From positions 744,001 to 808,000 of the forward strand of contig NZ_JAJNMP010000002.1 of assembly GCF_021044935.1 (NCBI RefSeq): DNA of 64,000 nucleotides, read 5' to 3'. The stretch comes from Agromyces cavernae (lineage in GTDB: Bacteria; Actinomycetota; Actinomycetes; Actinomycetales; Microbacteriaceae). Made by a program: the position numbers and the translations under genes. The notes under the pieces were generated by a model. It saw nothing but the letters and a program-made list of their open reading frames with translations, made no database searches and was not told the DNA's origin. Of the stretch, positions 55,115-63,984 are shown one piece after another (position 1 is the stretch's first letter; each line of letters opens with the position of its first letter).

Positions 55115-58017
55115 CGCAGTGCCTCCAGGTTGGCGTGGACTCGGTCGGGTGCGGAGTCGGGTTCGATGGTTCGGATGCCCCGTGCCGCGAGTTCGCGCGA
55201 GACATCGGGCGGGGTCGCCGCGGCGCCGAGGCCGACGACGAGGGTGACGGTGGCGGGAACGAGTCGGGCCAACGCGTGCCACAGCCCGGAGTCGGCCTCG
55301 CTCGGGTCGTCGTCGAGGTCGATCACGACGACCCTCGGCCGCTCGGCGAGCGCCGCCGCGACGGCGACGACCGCACGCGTCTCGGCGCCGAGCGACGCGA
55401 TCGGCGTCTCGACGCCGAACGGGGGACCGTCGGGCGCGTGTCCGATGGCATCGGCGGCTCGGGTCGCCCACTCGTCGACGAGCGCCGACGACGGACGCAG
55501 GCGATACCAGGGACGGGTCGCGTCGAGCCGTGCGGCGATGAGTTCGCCGACGGTGCCCCCGGTCGGGACATCCGTCGCCCCCTCGGCGATCGCGACGACG
55601 CGCATGACCTCGCCCGCACCGGTCGGCAGCGGCGATCCCTGCACGGCGAGCCTGCCGTCGACGAGCGGGAGCCGGCCCGCAAGCGTCGCCGCGACGACCC
55701 GGCGATCCACGGGTTCGCCGCGCACGACGAGCACACCGCCTGCGGGGACCTCGACCGTCAGCGGTCCGATCGGCCGATCGGCGAGCCCGAACACGGCGTC
55801 GTCGGCGTTGATCGCCGCCGGACGCGCGGCCGCCCACTCCTCTTGTTCGAGGTGGGCACGCAGGCCCTCGCCCTCGATGTCGACGTTCGGCAGCCGGGCC
55901 GCGAGCCACTTCGGCAGCCACCAGGCGGCCTTGCCCGCGAGCACCATCGCCGCCGGCACGAGCGTCATGCGCACGAGGAACGCGTCGAACGCGACGCCGA
56001 TCGCGAGGGCGAACGCGATGGCCTTGATCGCCCCCGAGCCCTCGGGAACGAAGGCGAAGAAGACGAAGAACATGATGAGGGCTGCGGCGGTGACCACGCG
56101 TGCGGCGTGCTGGAAGCCGTGCACGACCGAACCCCGGGGCTCCCGGGTCTTGACGAACTCCTCGCGCATGCCCGACACGAGGAAGACCTCGTAGTCCATC
56201 GCGAGGCCGAAGAGCACCGCGATGAGCAGGATCGGCAGGAAGCTCAGGATGGGGCCGGGCTCGATGTTCAGGAGCTCGGCCGCCCAGCCCCACTGGAACA
56301 CCGCGACGCTCACGCCGATCGCGCCGAACGCCGACAGCAGGAAGCCGAGCGCCGCCTTGATCGGCACGAACACCGAGCGGAACACGAGCAGCAGCAGCAC
56401 CACGGAGAGTCCGACGACGATGAGCGCGAACGGCACGAGGGCGTCGTTCAAGCGGTTCGAGATGTCGATCGAAACGGCGGTGTAGCCGGTCACCGCGATC
56501 GGCGTGCCGAAGTCCTCCTCGATCTCGGGCTGAAGGTCGCGGATGTCCTGCACGATCTGCTTCGTCTCGGGGTCGTTCGGGGCGCTCTCGGGGATCACCT
56601 GGATGATCGCGGTGTCGACCGTTTCATTGGGCAGGCCGTCGCCCACGTACACGACCCCGTCGACCTCGGCGAGTCGTGCGCCGATCGCATCGAGGTCGTC
56701 GAAGATGTCGGTCGTCTGGGTGATGTCGACCGTCACGATGAGCGGGCCGTTGTAGCCGGGCCCGAACCCGTCGGCGATCATGTCGTACGCCTCGCGCTCC
56801 TGGCTGCCCGCTTCGGCGGTCGCGCCGCTCGGCAGGTTCAGGTCGATGCTCGCCGCGGGGATCGCCGCGGTGCCGAGCACGCCGACGACGAGCACGAGGA
56901 ACACGACCGGGGCCTTCAGCACGAGGTCGACCCAGCGGCGACCCATCGTGCGGGTGCCGCCGTCGTCGGCGGCGTTGGCACGCCGGTGGGCGCGGCTGCC
57001 GGGCTTCGGGATCATGCGCCGCCCGAGCAGGCCGAGCAGGGCCGGCAGCAGGGTGACCGCCGCGGCCACCGCGACGAGCACCGCGAAGGCGGCGGCGACG
57101 CCCATGACGCTGAGGAAGGGGATGCCGACGACGAGCAGCCCCAGCAGGGCGATGATGACCGTCAGCCCGGCGAACACCACGGCGCCGCCCGCGGTCGCGA
57201 CCGACTCGGCCGCACTGTCTTCGGGTTCCTGCCCGCGGGCCAGCTGGGTCCGATGGCGCGACAGGATGAAGAGGGCGTAGTCGATGCCGACCGCGAGGCC
57301 GATCATGACCGCGAGCATCGGCGCGGTCGACGACACGGGTGCGAACGCCGCCACGATCGAGATCCCGCCGAACGCGATGCCCACGCCCACGAGTGCCGTG
57401 AGCAGCGGCATCCCGGCCGCGAGCAGCGACCCGAACGCGATGATGAGCACGACGCCCGCGAACACGACGCCGAGCACCTCGGTGACCGTGAGCCCGAAGC
57501 TCGTGTCCTGGAAGACCTCGCCGCCGAACGCGACGCGCAGTCCCGCGTCTTCACCGACGCCGCCCGTGGCGACGACCGCGTCCTTCGACTCGACCGTGAC
57601 CTCGGTCGTCGGCCCGTCGAACTGCACCTGGATGTAGGCGGTGCGGCCGTCGTCGGAGACCTGCTTGCCCGCGAACTCGTCGAACGGCCCGAGCACGCTC
57701 ACCACGCCGTCGACGTCTTCGAGCGCCGACTCCATGTCCGTGATCGCGTCACGGTACGGTACATCGTCGACGGATGACCCGTCGGGGGCCTCGACGACCG
57801 CTTTCGCCGACGCGCCCGCGGTCTGCGGGAAGACCGCGGCGAGCTGGTCGATCGCGGTCTGCGACTCGGTGCCGGGAATGGCGAACGAGTCTTTCAACTG
57901 ACCGCCGAGGCCGAGGCCGACGCCCAGGACGGCGCCGAGGGCGAGCACCCACGCGACGATGACGAGCCACGCACGCCGATAGGCGAAGCGTCCGATGCGG
58001 TGAAGAAGGAGGGCCAC
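55111..58017 (-). CDS. MMPL/RND transporter with degenerate ABC-ATPase-like tail
   Basis: 968 residues from GTG 58017. Residues 1-720 are a standard MMPL-family RND exporter: 12 membrane segments in two halves with two outer loops, including LAVMIGLAVGIDYALFILSRHR-like (split: VMIGLAVGIDYALF, about 240-260) and the second-half FGLAMDYEVFLVSGMREE. Residues about 722-968 are extra and look like a decayed ABC ATPase: GPLTVEVPAGGVLVVRGEP ends in GEPVDRRV instead of Walker A, IASLGAETR replaces LSGG, and ERPRVVVIDLDDD stands at the Walker B place. So the tail probably binds or scaffolds rather than hydrolyses ATP. Works with the YhgE/Pip protein behind it; controlled by the TetR gene in front. Lipid or drug export is the family role. 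Confidence 0.9.
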   Translation of the reverse strand: MALLLHRIGRFAYRRAWLVIVAWVLALGAVLGVGLGLGGQLKDSFAIPGTESQTAIDQLAAVFPQTAGASAKAVVEAPDGSSVDDVPYRDAITDMESALEDVDGVVSVLGPFDEFAGKQVSDDGRTAYIQVQFDGPTTEVTVESKDAVVATGGVGEDAGLRVAFGGEVFQDTSFGLTVTEVLGVVFAGVVLIIAFGSLLAAGMPLLTALVGVGIAFGGISIVAAFAPVSSTAPMLAVMIGLAVGIDYALFILSRHRTQLARGQEPEDSAAESVATAGGAVVFAGLTVIIALLGLLVVGIPFLSVMGVAAAFAVLVAVAAAVTLLPALLGLLGRRMIPKPGSRAHRRANAADDGGTRTMGRRWVDLVLKAPVVFLVLVVGVLGTAAIPAASIDLNLPSGATAEAGSQEREAYDMIADGFGPGYNGPLIVTVDITQTTDIFDDLDAIGARLAEVDGVVYVGDGLPNETVDTAIIQVIPESAPNDPETKQIVQDIRDLQPEIEEDFGTPIAVTGYTAVSIDISNRLNDALVPFALIVVGLSVVLLLLVFRSVFVPIKAALGFLLSAFGAIGVSVAVFQWGWAAELLNIEPGPILSFLPILLIAVLFGLAMDYEVFLVSGMREEFVKTREPRGSVVHGFQHAARVVTAAALIMFFVFFAFVPEGSGAIKAIAFALAIGVAFDAFLVRMTLVPAAMVLAGKAAWWLPKWLAARLPNVDIEGEGLRAHLEQEEWAAARPAAINADDAVFGLADRPIGPLTVEVPAGGVLVVRGEPVDRRVVAATLAGRLPLVDGRLAVQGSPLPTGAGEVMRVVAIAEGATDVPTGGTVGELIAARLDATRPWYRLRPSSALVDEWATRAADAIGHAPDGPPFGVETPIASLGAETRAVVAVAAALAERPRVVVIDLDDDPSEADSGLWHALARLVPATVTLVVGLGAAATPPDVSRELAARGIRTIEPDSAPDRVHANLEALR

Positions 58018-58025
58018 GGTCTCTC

Positions 58026-58631
58026 TCAGTCGGTGGTGGTCGGGCGGGGGCGGTCGCGGGGCGCGAGCAGTTCGCCGAGCACGACGTGCAGCACGTCGCG
58101 GAGCTCGTCGTCGGCCGGGAGCGCGTCGGCGTCGGCGAACGAGCGGCCGGCCGTCAGGAGGAATGCGGCACCGCCGAGGCCGATGCCGAATCGGACCTGG
58201 TCGACGACGCTCTCGCGCTCGTCGCCGATCGCCTCGGCGAGCCGGCGCACGGCGGCGTTCGCCCGCGCGATGATGGGCAGCTCGGCGAGGCTCGGCCCCT
58301 GGATGAGGAAGACGTGCACCGCCTGCCGGTTCTCGAGGAGCAGGTCGACGACGCGGGCGACGAGCGTGCGCCGTCGGCCGCTGCCACGGCCCGCGATGAA
58401 GTCGTCGAGCACCGCCTCGAACTCCGAGATGGCGGGCTCGATCGCGGCCTCGAGCAGCGCCTCCTTCGATGCGAAGTGGTAGAGCACGCTCGACTTCGAG
58501 TAGCCGGCGTGGTCGGCGATGTGCTGCAGCGAGGTTCCTGCGAAGCCGACCGTCGCGAATTGATCGAGGGCGACCTGCTTGAGTTCGTCGGCCGCACGCA
58601 CGCGCGTCGTCGGTTGGGCATCGGTGGGCAT
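58026..58631 (-). CDS. TetR-family repressor of the MMPL operon
   Basis: 201 residues from the ATG at 58631; an upstream in-frame ATG at 58670 lies inside the operator and is rejected. Helix-turn-helix: QHIADHAGYSKSSVLYHFAS (about residues 40-59). The ligand domain has FLIQGPSLAELPIIARAN. Eight bases before the MMPL GTG, so it is the first gene of the operon. Its own promoter carries two TGACCGATCGGTCA-type palindromes, so it should repress the whole unit. Confidence 0.9.
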   Translation of the reverse strand: MPTDAQPTTRVRAADELKQVALDQFATVGFAGTSLQHIADHAGYSKSSVLYHFASKEALLEAAIEPAISEFEAVLDDFIAGRGSGRRRTLVARVVDLLLENRQAVHVFLIQGPSLAELPIIARANAAVRRLAEAIGDERESVVDQVRFGIGLGGAAFLLTAGRSFADADALPADDELRDVLHVVLGELLAPRDRPRPTTTD

Positions 58632-58646
58632 GTCGTCGACGCTACT

Positions 58647-58679
58647 TGACCGATCGGTCAGATCCTGCACGATCGGTCA
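58647..58679. promoter_or_regulatory. Double TetR operator of the MMPL operon
   Basis: A perfect palindrome TGACCGATCGGTCA (58647-58660) and a weaker copy TGCACGATCGGTCA (58666-58679), 19 bp apart. GACCGATCGGTC is a common TetR half-site combination. The pair lies just before the TetR start, suggesting two dimers side by side. Confidence 0.8.
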
Positions 58680-58730
58680 GATTCACGGATGACTCACAGC
58701 GCCGCTGCACCGCACGGTAGCGTTGCCGTC

Positions 58731-58919
58731 ATGCGCAAGTACCTCTTCAGCGGGGCCGTCATCGGCGCCGTGCTCAGCGGCATCGGCATCGTGCGCGCGA
58801 CGATCGCGGGCCCCCGTGATTGGCGCCTGCTGCTCACCTGGGTGGCCTGGGCAGCGAGTCTCGCCATCGCGATCGGCACGGTGTCCGAAGAGACCAAGCG
58901 CAGCGAACTCGGCGAATAG
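58731..58919 (+). CDS. Small two-helix membrane protein of unknown function
   Basis: 62 residues from ATG 58731 (MRKYLFSG); an ATG at 58689 is possible. Two hydrophobic segments (about 4-22 and 30-47) and a charged tail SEETKRSELGE. No clear ribosome site. Divergent from the TetR operon. Codon use is normal for the window. Unknown family. Confidence 0.6.
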   Translation: MRKYLFSGAVIGAVLSGIGIVRATIAGPRDWRLLLTWVAWAASLAIAIGTVSEETKRSELGE

Positions 58920-59023
58920 GGCGACGCAGCCGGGCTCGCGCGGCGTGTCTCGCGAGATCCTCGCCGTCGTGCCCGAAACTGGGACGAACGACCCGAAAGA
59001 ACGATCCACGAGAGAGGTCACCG

Positions 59024-59473
59024 ATGTTCCGCCGCTGGCGCCGTGCACGACTCGCCGCTCAGGCGTCTGCCCATGCTGCCGCTCCCACACCTCGCAAGAC
59101 GTCGGCCGACCTGCGCGGCGAACACCTCTTCGAACTCCTCAACGCGAAGCTCTCGGAGTTCATCGGCCCGGGCGGCACCTGGTCGCTCGTGCGCCGCTCC
59201 CCCGAAGACACCGACCAGATCTTCCACGCGATGCTGACCCATCAGATCGCCGCAGACCTCACCCGCAGCGTCCTCGACGAGCGCGACGCCGTGGCCGTGG
59301 TCGTGCCCGCCGAGGACGAACCGCTCGCCCTGAGCTGGCAACCGGCACCGCTCATCGTCTGGGCCGAGCCGGTGCCGTCGGTCGACGCGTCGACCGACGA
59401 GACCCCCGACGAGGTCGAGGTCCCGCTTCCCACCATCGGTGCGGCCCCGACCCTCGACGCGCGCGCCGCCTGA
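59024..59473 (+). CDS. Hypothetical protein, 149 residues
   Basis: From ATG 59024 with GAGAGG seven bases upstream. A basic start (MFRRWRRARL), a central stretch FELLNAKLSEFIGPGGTWSL then IFHAMLTHQIAADLT, and an acidic Pro-rich C-terminus. Probably cytoplasmic. Good GC3 periodicity supports coding, but I recognise no family. It stands alone between a small membrane protein gene and bioY. Confidence 0.65.
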   Translation: MFRRWRRARLAAQASAHAAAPTPRKTSADLRGEHLFELLNAKLSEFIGPGGTWSLVRRSPEDTDQIFHAMLTHQIAADLTRSVLDERDAVAVVVPAEDEPLALSWQPAPLIVWAEPVPSVDASTDETPDEVEVPLPTIGAAPTLDARAA

Positions 59474-59592
59474 GCCTCGTCCAAAATCCGGGCTCCATTC
59501 TTGTAACGCTGCGGCGACGCGGCACTCCCCCACCCTCATAGCGTGAAACGCGAGGCACATCCGCCCGCCACCCACCACCGAGGGGATCGAAC

Positions 59593-60258
59593 ATGACCGC
59601 CCAGACCTCCGAACGCGGAATCGCACGCTCGTCGGCGCGCGACCTCGCGCAGATCGCCGTCTTCGCCGCACTCATCGCCGCCCTCGGCCTGCCCGGCGCC
59701 CTGCAGATCGGAACGACGGGGGTGCCGATCACCTTCCAGACCCTCGGGGTCATGCTCGCCGGCGCCATCCTCGGTGCACGCAAGGGCTTCCTCGCCGTGC
59801 TCCTGCTCGAGGCGCTCGTGGCCGCAGGCCTTCCGCTGCTCTCGGGCGGGCGCGGCGGACTCGGGGTGTTCGTCGGTCCGTCCGCCGGCTACCTGCTCGG
59901 GTGGCTGCTCGGCGTGGTCGTGATCGGCTGGTTCACGGCACGCCTCCTCCCCCGCTATCGCGTGCTGCCCGCGCTCGGGGCCACCGCGCTCGGCGGCATC
60001 GTCGCCGTGTATGCGATCGGCGTGCCCTGGGTCGCGGTCGCGACCGGCATCCCGTTCTGGGCGTCGCTCACCGGATCGCTCGTGTTCCTTCCCGGGGACA
60101 TCCTGAAGGTCGTCGTCACCGTGCTCGTCGCCAAGCAGGTGCACCGCGCCTGGCCGGGTCTCATCGCACCGCAGCCCTGGCCGTGGGCGCGCGACACGGC
60201 GCACACCGCCGCCGAGCCGACGACGGTCGAGGCGTCCACCACGGCGCGCGCCGAGTAG
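59593..60258 (+). CDS. bioY: Biotin ECF transporter S-component
   Basis: Membrane biotin-binding subunit, 221 residues with six hydrophobic segments. BioY marks: PGALQIGTTGVPITFQTLGV, a loop LPLLSGGRGGLGVFVGPSAGYLLG (split here at GGRGG/LGVF, about 77-100) and GIPFWASLTGSLVFLPGDILK. It captures biotin at high affinity and works with the T and A subunits encoded 2.4 kb downstream in the same direction (62655-63925). A ribosome site GAGGGG lies eight bases upstream. The operon also holds an acyl-CoA ligase and a thiolase gene. Confidence 0.95.
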   Translation: MTAQTSERGIARSSARDLAQIAVFAALIAALGLPGALQIGTTGVPITFQTLGVMLAGAILGARKGFLAVLLLEALVAAGLPLLSGGRGGLGVFVGPSAGYLLGWLLGVVVIGWFTARLLPRYRVLPALGATALGGIVAVYAIGVPWVAVATGIPFWASLTGSLVFLPGDILKVVVTVLVAKQVHRAWPGLIAPQPWPWARDTAHTAAEPTTVEASTTARAE

Positions 60259-60268
60259 GGACATCCGC

Positions 60269-61504
60269 ATGCTCGACTGGCTCGACGGCGACGGCGACGG
60301 CGACGGCGAGGCGATTCGGCTCGCCGGACGTCGGCTCAGCCGCGCCGAGCTGCGCGAGTCGGTCGACGTCGCGGCCGGCGCGCTCTCGTCGGCCGCCGGT
60401 CCCGTGCTCGCCCGCGACGACGACACGCTCGCGGTGCTCGTCACAACCCTGGCGGCCCGCGTTGCAGGCCGCCAGGTCATCGTGGCCGACCCTTCCGCGC
60501 CCGCCCCGGCGGTCGACGGTCTTCCGGCCGGCGCCGACCTCGTGCTCATGACGAGCGGATCTTCGGGAACCAGTCGCCCGGTCGCCAGGACGCTCGCGTC
60601 GTGGACCTCCTCCTTCGAGCCGTTCGCCGAACTGATCGGATCCGATCGGCTCGGGCGCCGTTCCGACCTGACCGTGGCGCTCACCGGGCCGCTGCACGTG
60701 TCGATGCAACTCTTCGCCGCCCTGCACGCGATCTGGCTCGGTGCCGTGCTCACCGATGATCGCGCGCAGGCCGACATCGTGCACGCGACACCGACGTCGC
60801 TCGGGCGGCTCGTGTCGCGCGGACTGCGCCCGCGCCGGGCGGTCGTGGCCGGCGCCGCCCTGCCCGCCTCGGTCCTCGCCGCGGCATCATCCGCCGGCAT
60901 CGCAGTCACCGAGTACTACGGCGCGGCCGAGCTCTCGTTCGTCGCCGCGGCCGACCGCACGCGCGACGACGAGAGCACGCTGCGGCCGTTCCCCGGAGTC
61001 GAAGTGGAACTCCGCGACGGCGAGGTCTGGTCGCGCTCCCCGTACCTCGCGCTCGGCTACGCCGGGGCCGTCGACGGCCCCCTGCGCCGGGACGAGCGCG
61101 GCTTCGCGACGGTCGGCGACCGTGCGGAGGCCGGCCGGGATGGCGGCCTCATCGTGCGCGGCCGCGGTGATGCGGCCGTCATGGTGTCGGGCACGACCGT
61201 GCTCGCCGAAGACGTCGAAGCCGCGATCGCCGCCATCCCCGGCGTCGTCGCGGTCGCCGTCGTCGCCGTCGCCGATGCGCACCACGGCCAGGTGCCCGCG
61301 GCGATCCTCGAGCTCGCCGCTCATGCCGACCGCGACCGGATCACCGCCACCGCGCGAGCGGTCCTCGCGCCGCCTCAGCGCCCCCGCGCGTGGTACGCGG
61401 TCGATGCGCTGCCCCGCACCACCGCGGGCAAGCTCGCACGCGGCGCGCTCTCGGCGGCGCTCGCCTCAGGCAGCCTCGACGCCGATCGGTTCGATCGCGC
61501 ATGA
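60269..61504 (+). CDS. Acyl-CoA/acyl-AMP ligase (MenE/FadD-like)
   Basis: Adenylate-forming enzyme, 411 residues, shorter than ordinary acyl-CoA synthetases and close to the MenE/OSB-CoA-ligase size. P-loop LMTSGSSGTSRPV, core YYGAAELSFV, the DxR hinge region TVGDRAEAG and the C-terminal lysine in RTTAGKLARG. Starts after bioY by ten bases and overlaps the thiolase by four. Within a biotin-transport operon, activation of a carboxylic acid such as a pimelate or a fatty acid is an attractive idea, but the substrate cannot be told from sequence. Confidence 0.88.
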   Translation: MLDWLDGDGDGDGEAIRLAGRRLSRAELRESVDVAAGALSSAAGPVLARDDDTLAVLVTTLAARVAGRQVIVADPSAPAPAVDGLPAGADLVLMTSGSSGTSRPVARTLASWTSSFEPFAELIGSDRLGRRSDLTVALTGPLHVSMQLFAALHAIWLGAVLTDDRAQADIVHATPTSLGRLVSRGLRPRRAVVAGAALPASVLAAASSAGIAVTEYYGAAELSFVAAADRTRDDESTLRPFPGVEVELRDGEVWSRSPYLALGYAGAVDGPLRRDERGFATVGDRAEAGRDGGLIVRGRGDAAVMVSGTTVLAEDVEAAIAAIPGVVAVAVVAVADAHHGQVPAAILELAAHADRDRITATARAVLAPPQRPRAWYAVDALPRTTAGKLARGALSAALASGSLDADRFDRA

Positions 61505-62658
61505 CCGGCACTTCGCTCGAGGCGCCGGTCATCGTCGCCGCACTCCGCACCCCGATCGGCAGCATCGGTCGTGGGTTCGCGCGCCACACCGTCGATGCCC
61601 TCGCCGCGCCCGTGCTCACGGCGGTCGCCGATGCCGTCGCGCCCGCGGGCGTCACGATCGACGACGTCGTGCTGGGCAACTGCATGGGGCCCGGCGGGAA
61701 TCTCGCGCGCGTCGCCGCACTGCGCGCCGGCCTCGGTCATGAGGTGGCGGGCGTCACCGTCGACCGGCAGTGCGGCTCGGGGCTCGATGCCGTGCTGCAG
61801 GCGGCGTCGCGCGTGCGCGCCCGCGACGCACGGATCGTGCTCGCCGGGGGCGCGGAGTCGGCATCGACCGCGTCGTGGCGCTATTGGCCGCCCGCCGCGG
61901 GCGAGACGAACCCGACCCGCCGCTACGAACGTGCCCCATTCGCCCCCGAGGGCATGCCCGACCCCGACATGGGGCCCGCCGCCGACGATCTCGCGGTCAG
62001 GTTCGGGGTCAGCCGCGAGCGACAGGACGCGTGGGCGGCGCGATCGCATCGTCGCGCCTCGACGGCTCGATCGGCCGGCCGGTTCGACGCCGAGCTCGTC
62101 GGGGTCGACGGCCTCGCCGCCGACGAACGTCCCCGCGCCACGCTCGACGCGGCGAGACTCGCCCGATTCCGGCCCGTGTTCAGCGCGCACGGCACCGTCA
62201 CCGCGGGCAACTCGTGCGGCAACGCCGACGGCGCCGCCGCGATGGCCGTGACGAGCGAGGCCGTGCGCACCGAACTCGGCCTTCCCGGCCTGCGGATCGT
62301 GGCGACCGCGGTCGCCGGAGGCGACCCCGCACTGCCCGGCATCGGTGCCGCGCCCGCGATCGATCGGGTGCTCGATCGCGCCGGGGCGACGGTCGGCGAC
62401 ATCGGATTCGTCGAGATCACCGAAGCGTTCGCCGCCCAGCTGCTCGCGGTGAGCGACGCCGTCGGGCTCGACGAGGAGACGATCTGCACCGACGGCGGCG
62501 CCATCGCCCTGGGACATCCGTGGGGCGCGTCGGGGGCGCTGCTGCTCGTGCGCCTCGCCGCCCGCATGCACGCGTCCGACGACGCACGGCTCGGGCTCGC
62601 CGCTTGCTCGATCGGCGGAGGACAGGGCATCGCGATGCTCGTGGAGGCCGTGGCGTGA
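61501..62658 (+). CDS. Thiolase-family acyltransferase
   Basis: Acetyl-CoA C-acyltransferase family, 385 residues from ATG 61501, which overlaps the ligase stop (ATGA). Nucleophile Cys91 in VDRQCGSGLDA, His339 in GHPWGASGA and the proton-transfer Cys369 in CSIGGGQGIA; the NEAF equivalent is TEAFA. All catalytic residues are in place. Condenses or cleaves a 3-oxoacyl-CoA. Together with the ligase it suggests use or making of an acyl-CoA in the bio operon. Overlaps bioM by four bases (GTGA). Confidence 0.92.
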   Translation: MTGTSLEAPVIVAALRTPIGSIGRGFARHTVDALAAPVLTAVADAVAPAGVTIDDVVLGNCMGPGGNLARVAALRAGLGHEVAGVTVDRQCGSGLDAVLQAASRVRARDARIVLAGGAESASTASWRYWPPAAGETNPTRRYERAPFAPEGMPDPDMGPAADDLAVRFGVSRERQDAWAARSHRRASTARSAGRFDAELVGVDGLAADERPRATLDAARLARFRPVFSAHGTVTAGNSCGNADGAAAMAVTSEAVRTELGLPGLRIVATAVAGGDPALPGIGAAPAIDRVLDRAGATVGDIGFVEITEAFAAQLLAVSDAVGLDEETICTDGGAIALGHPWGASGALLLVRLAARMHASDDARLGLAACSIGGGQGIAMLVEAVA

Positions 62659-63335
62659 GCGTGATCGAGTTCAGCGGAGTGGCCCACTCGTACGGCGAGC
62701 GCACGGTGCTGCGCGGCATCGACCTGGTGCTCACCGAGCACCGCATCGGCATCGTCGGCGCGAACGGATCGGGCAAGTCCACGCTGGCCCGCATGGTGAA
62801 CGGACTCGTGAAACCCGACCGCGGCACCGTCACCGTCGACGGCCTCGACGTCGCCCGCAGCGGGCGCGACGTGCGCCGCCGCGTCGGCTTCGTGTTCACC
62901 AATCCCGACAGCCAGATCGTGATGCCCACGGTCGCCGAGGACGTCGCGTTCACCTTGCGACGACGCGGGCTCTCGAAGGCGGATGTCTCGGCGCGCGTCG
63001 CGGACGCGCTCGAACGGTTCGGCCTCGCAGCCCACGCCGACCACCCCGCGCACCGTCTCTCGGGCGGGCAGAAGCAATTGCTCGCACTCGCGGCCGTGCT
63101 CGTCGCCGAGCCGTCGCTCATCGTCGCCGACGAACCGACGACCCTGCTCGACGCCCGCAACGCTCGCCGCATCGCCGACCTGCTCGCCACGCTCCCCCAG
63201 CAGGTCATCGTCGTCACCCACCAACTCGAGCTTCTCGAAGGGTTCGACCGGGTCGTCGTGATCGACGAGGGCGGCGTCGTCGCCGACGGCGTGCCCGACA
63301 CCGCCTTGGGCGTCTACCGGAGCCTCATCGCATGA
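62655..63335 (+). CDS. bioM: Biotin ECF transporter ATPase (BioM/EcfA-like)
   Basis: Energising ATPase of the biotin ECF transporter, 226 residues from the GTG at 62655. Walker A GANGSGKST (residues 35-43), the EcfA-specific NPDSQIVMPTVAEDVAF, signature LSGGQKQLLALAA, Walker B SLIVADEPTTLLD and a switch His in VVTHQ. It overlaps the thiolase stop and the bioN start by four bases each. With bioN and bioY it forms a dedicated biotin uptake system, usual in actinobacteria. Confidence 0.93.
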   Translation: MSVIEFSGVAHSYGERTVLRGIDLVLTEHRIGIVGANGSGKSTLARMVNGLVKPDRGTVTVDGLDVARSGRDVRRRVGFVFTNPDSQIVMPTVAEDVAFTLRRRGLSKADVSARVADALERFGLAAHADHPAHRLSGGQKQLLALAAVLVAEPSLIVADEPTTLLDARNARRIADLLATLPQQVIVVTHQLELLEGFDRVVVIDEGGVVADGVPDTALGVYRSLIA

Positions 63336-63925
63336 TCGGCCTCTACGTCCCCGGTCGCTCGCCCGTGCACCGCACTCCCGCGCTCGTGAAGCTCGGGGCG
63401 CTCGCCGCCGCGGTCGTGATGATCACCCTGCTACGCGAACCGTGGCAGCTCGCCGTCGCGGCGGCCGCCATCGTGGCGCTCTTCCTGGTTGCGCGCATCC
63501 CGCCGCGTGCGGCGGCCCACCAGATCGTTCCCGTGCTCTGGCTTCTCGTGGTCGCGGTGCCCGTGCAGGCGTTCTTCGGCGGGTGGACCGCAGCGGTGAT
63601 GATGGGTGGTCGTGTCGCGGCATCCGTCGCCCTCGCAGCGTTGTTCACGCTGACGACGCAGGTCTCGGCGGTGCTCGACGCGTGCGTGACGTTGCTCGCG
63701 CCGTTCCGCCGCTGGGTCGACGCGGATCGCGTCGGCCTCGTGCTCGCGCTCACCATCCGCTGCGTCCCGCTGACGGCCGATATCGTCCGCGAGGTGCTCG
63801 AGGCCCGCCGCGCACGCGGCGCACAGGGCTCGATCATGGCGCTCGCCGTGCCGGTGATCGTGCGGTCGCTGCAATCGGCCGACGAGCTCGGCGAAGCCCT
63901 CATCGCGCGCGGATTCGACGACTGA
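63332..63925 (+). CDS. bioN: Biotin ECF transporter T-component (BioN/EcfT-like)
   Basis: Integral membrane scaffold of the biotin ECF transporter, 197 residues with about five hydrophobic segments. The two Ala-Arg-Gly coupling motifs are visible: EARRARGAQG (about residue 160) and ALIARGFDD (at the C-terminus). It links BioM to BioY. Its start overlaps bioM by four bases. Last gene of the operon; a hairpin follows. Confidence 0.92.
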   Translation: MIGLYVPGRSPVHRTPALVKLGALAAAVVMITLLREPWQLAVAAAAIVALFLVARIPPRAAAHQIVPVLWLLVVAVPVQAFFGGWTAAVMMGGRVAASVALAALFTLTTQVSAVLDACVTLLAPFRRWVDADRVGLVLALTIRCVPLTADIVREVLEARRARGAQGSIMALAVPVIVRSLQSADELGEALIARGFDD

Positions 63926-63950
63926 CGTCACGCCGCCGCGAGCCGACGGA

Positions 63951-63984
63951 AGCGGGGGCCGGCCCGTTCGGACCGACCCCCGCT
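63951..63984 (+). terminator. Hairpin after bioN
   Basis: AGCGGGGG (63951-63958) pairs exactly with CCCCCGCT (63977-63984), with a GC-rich 18-base loop. A likely terminator of the bio operon; no T-tract. Confidence 0.6.
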
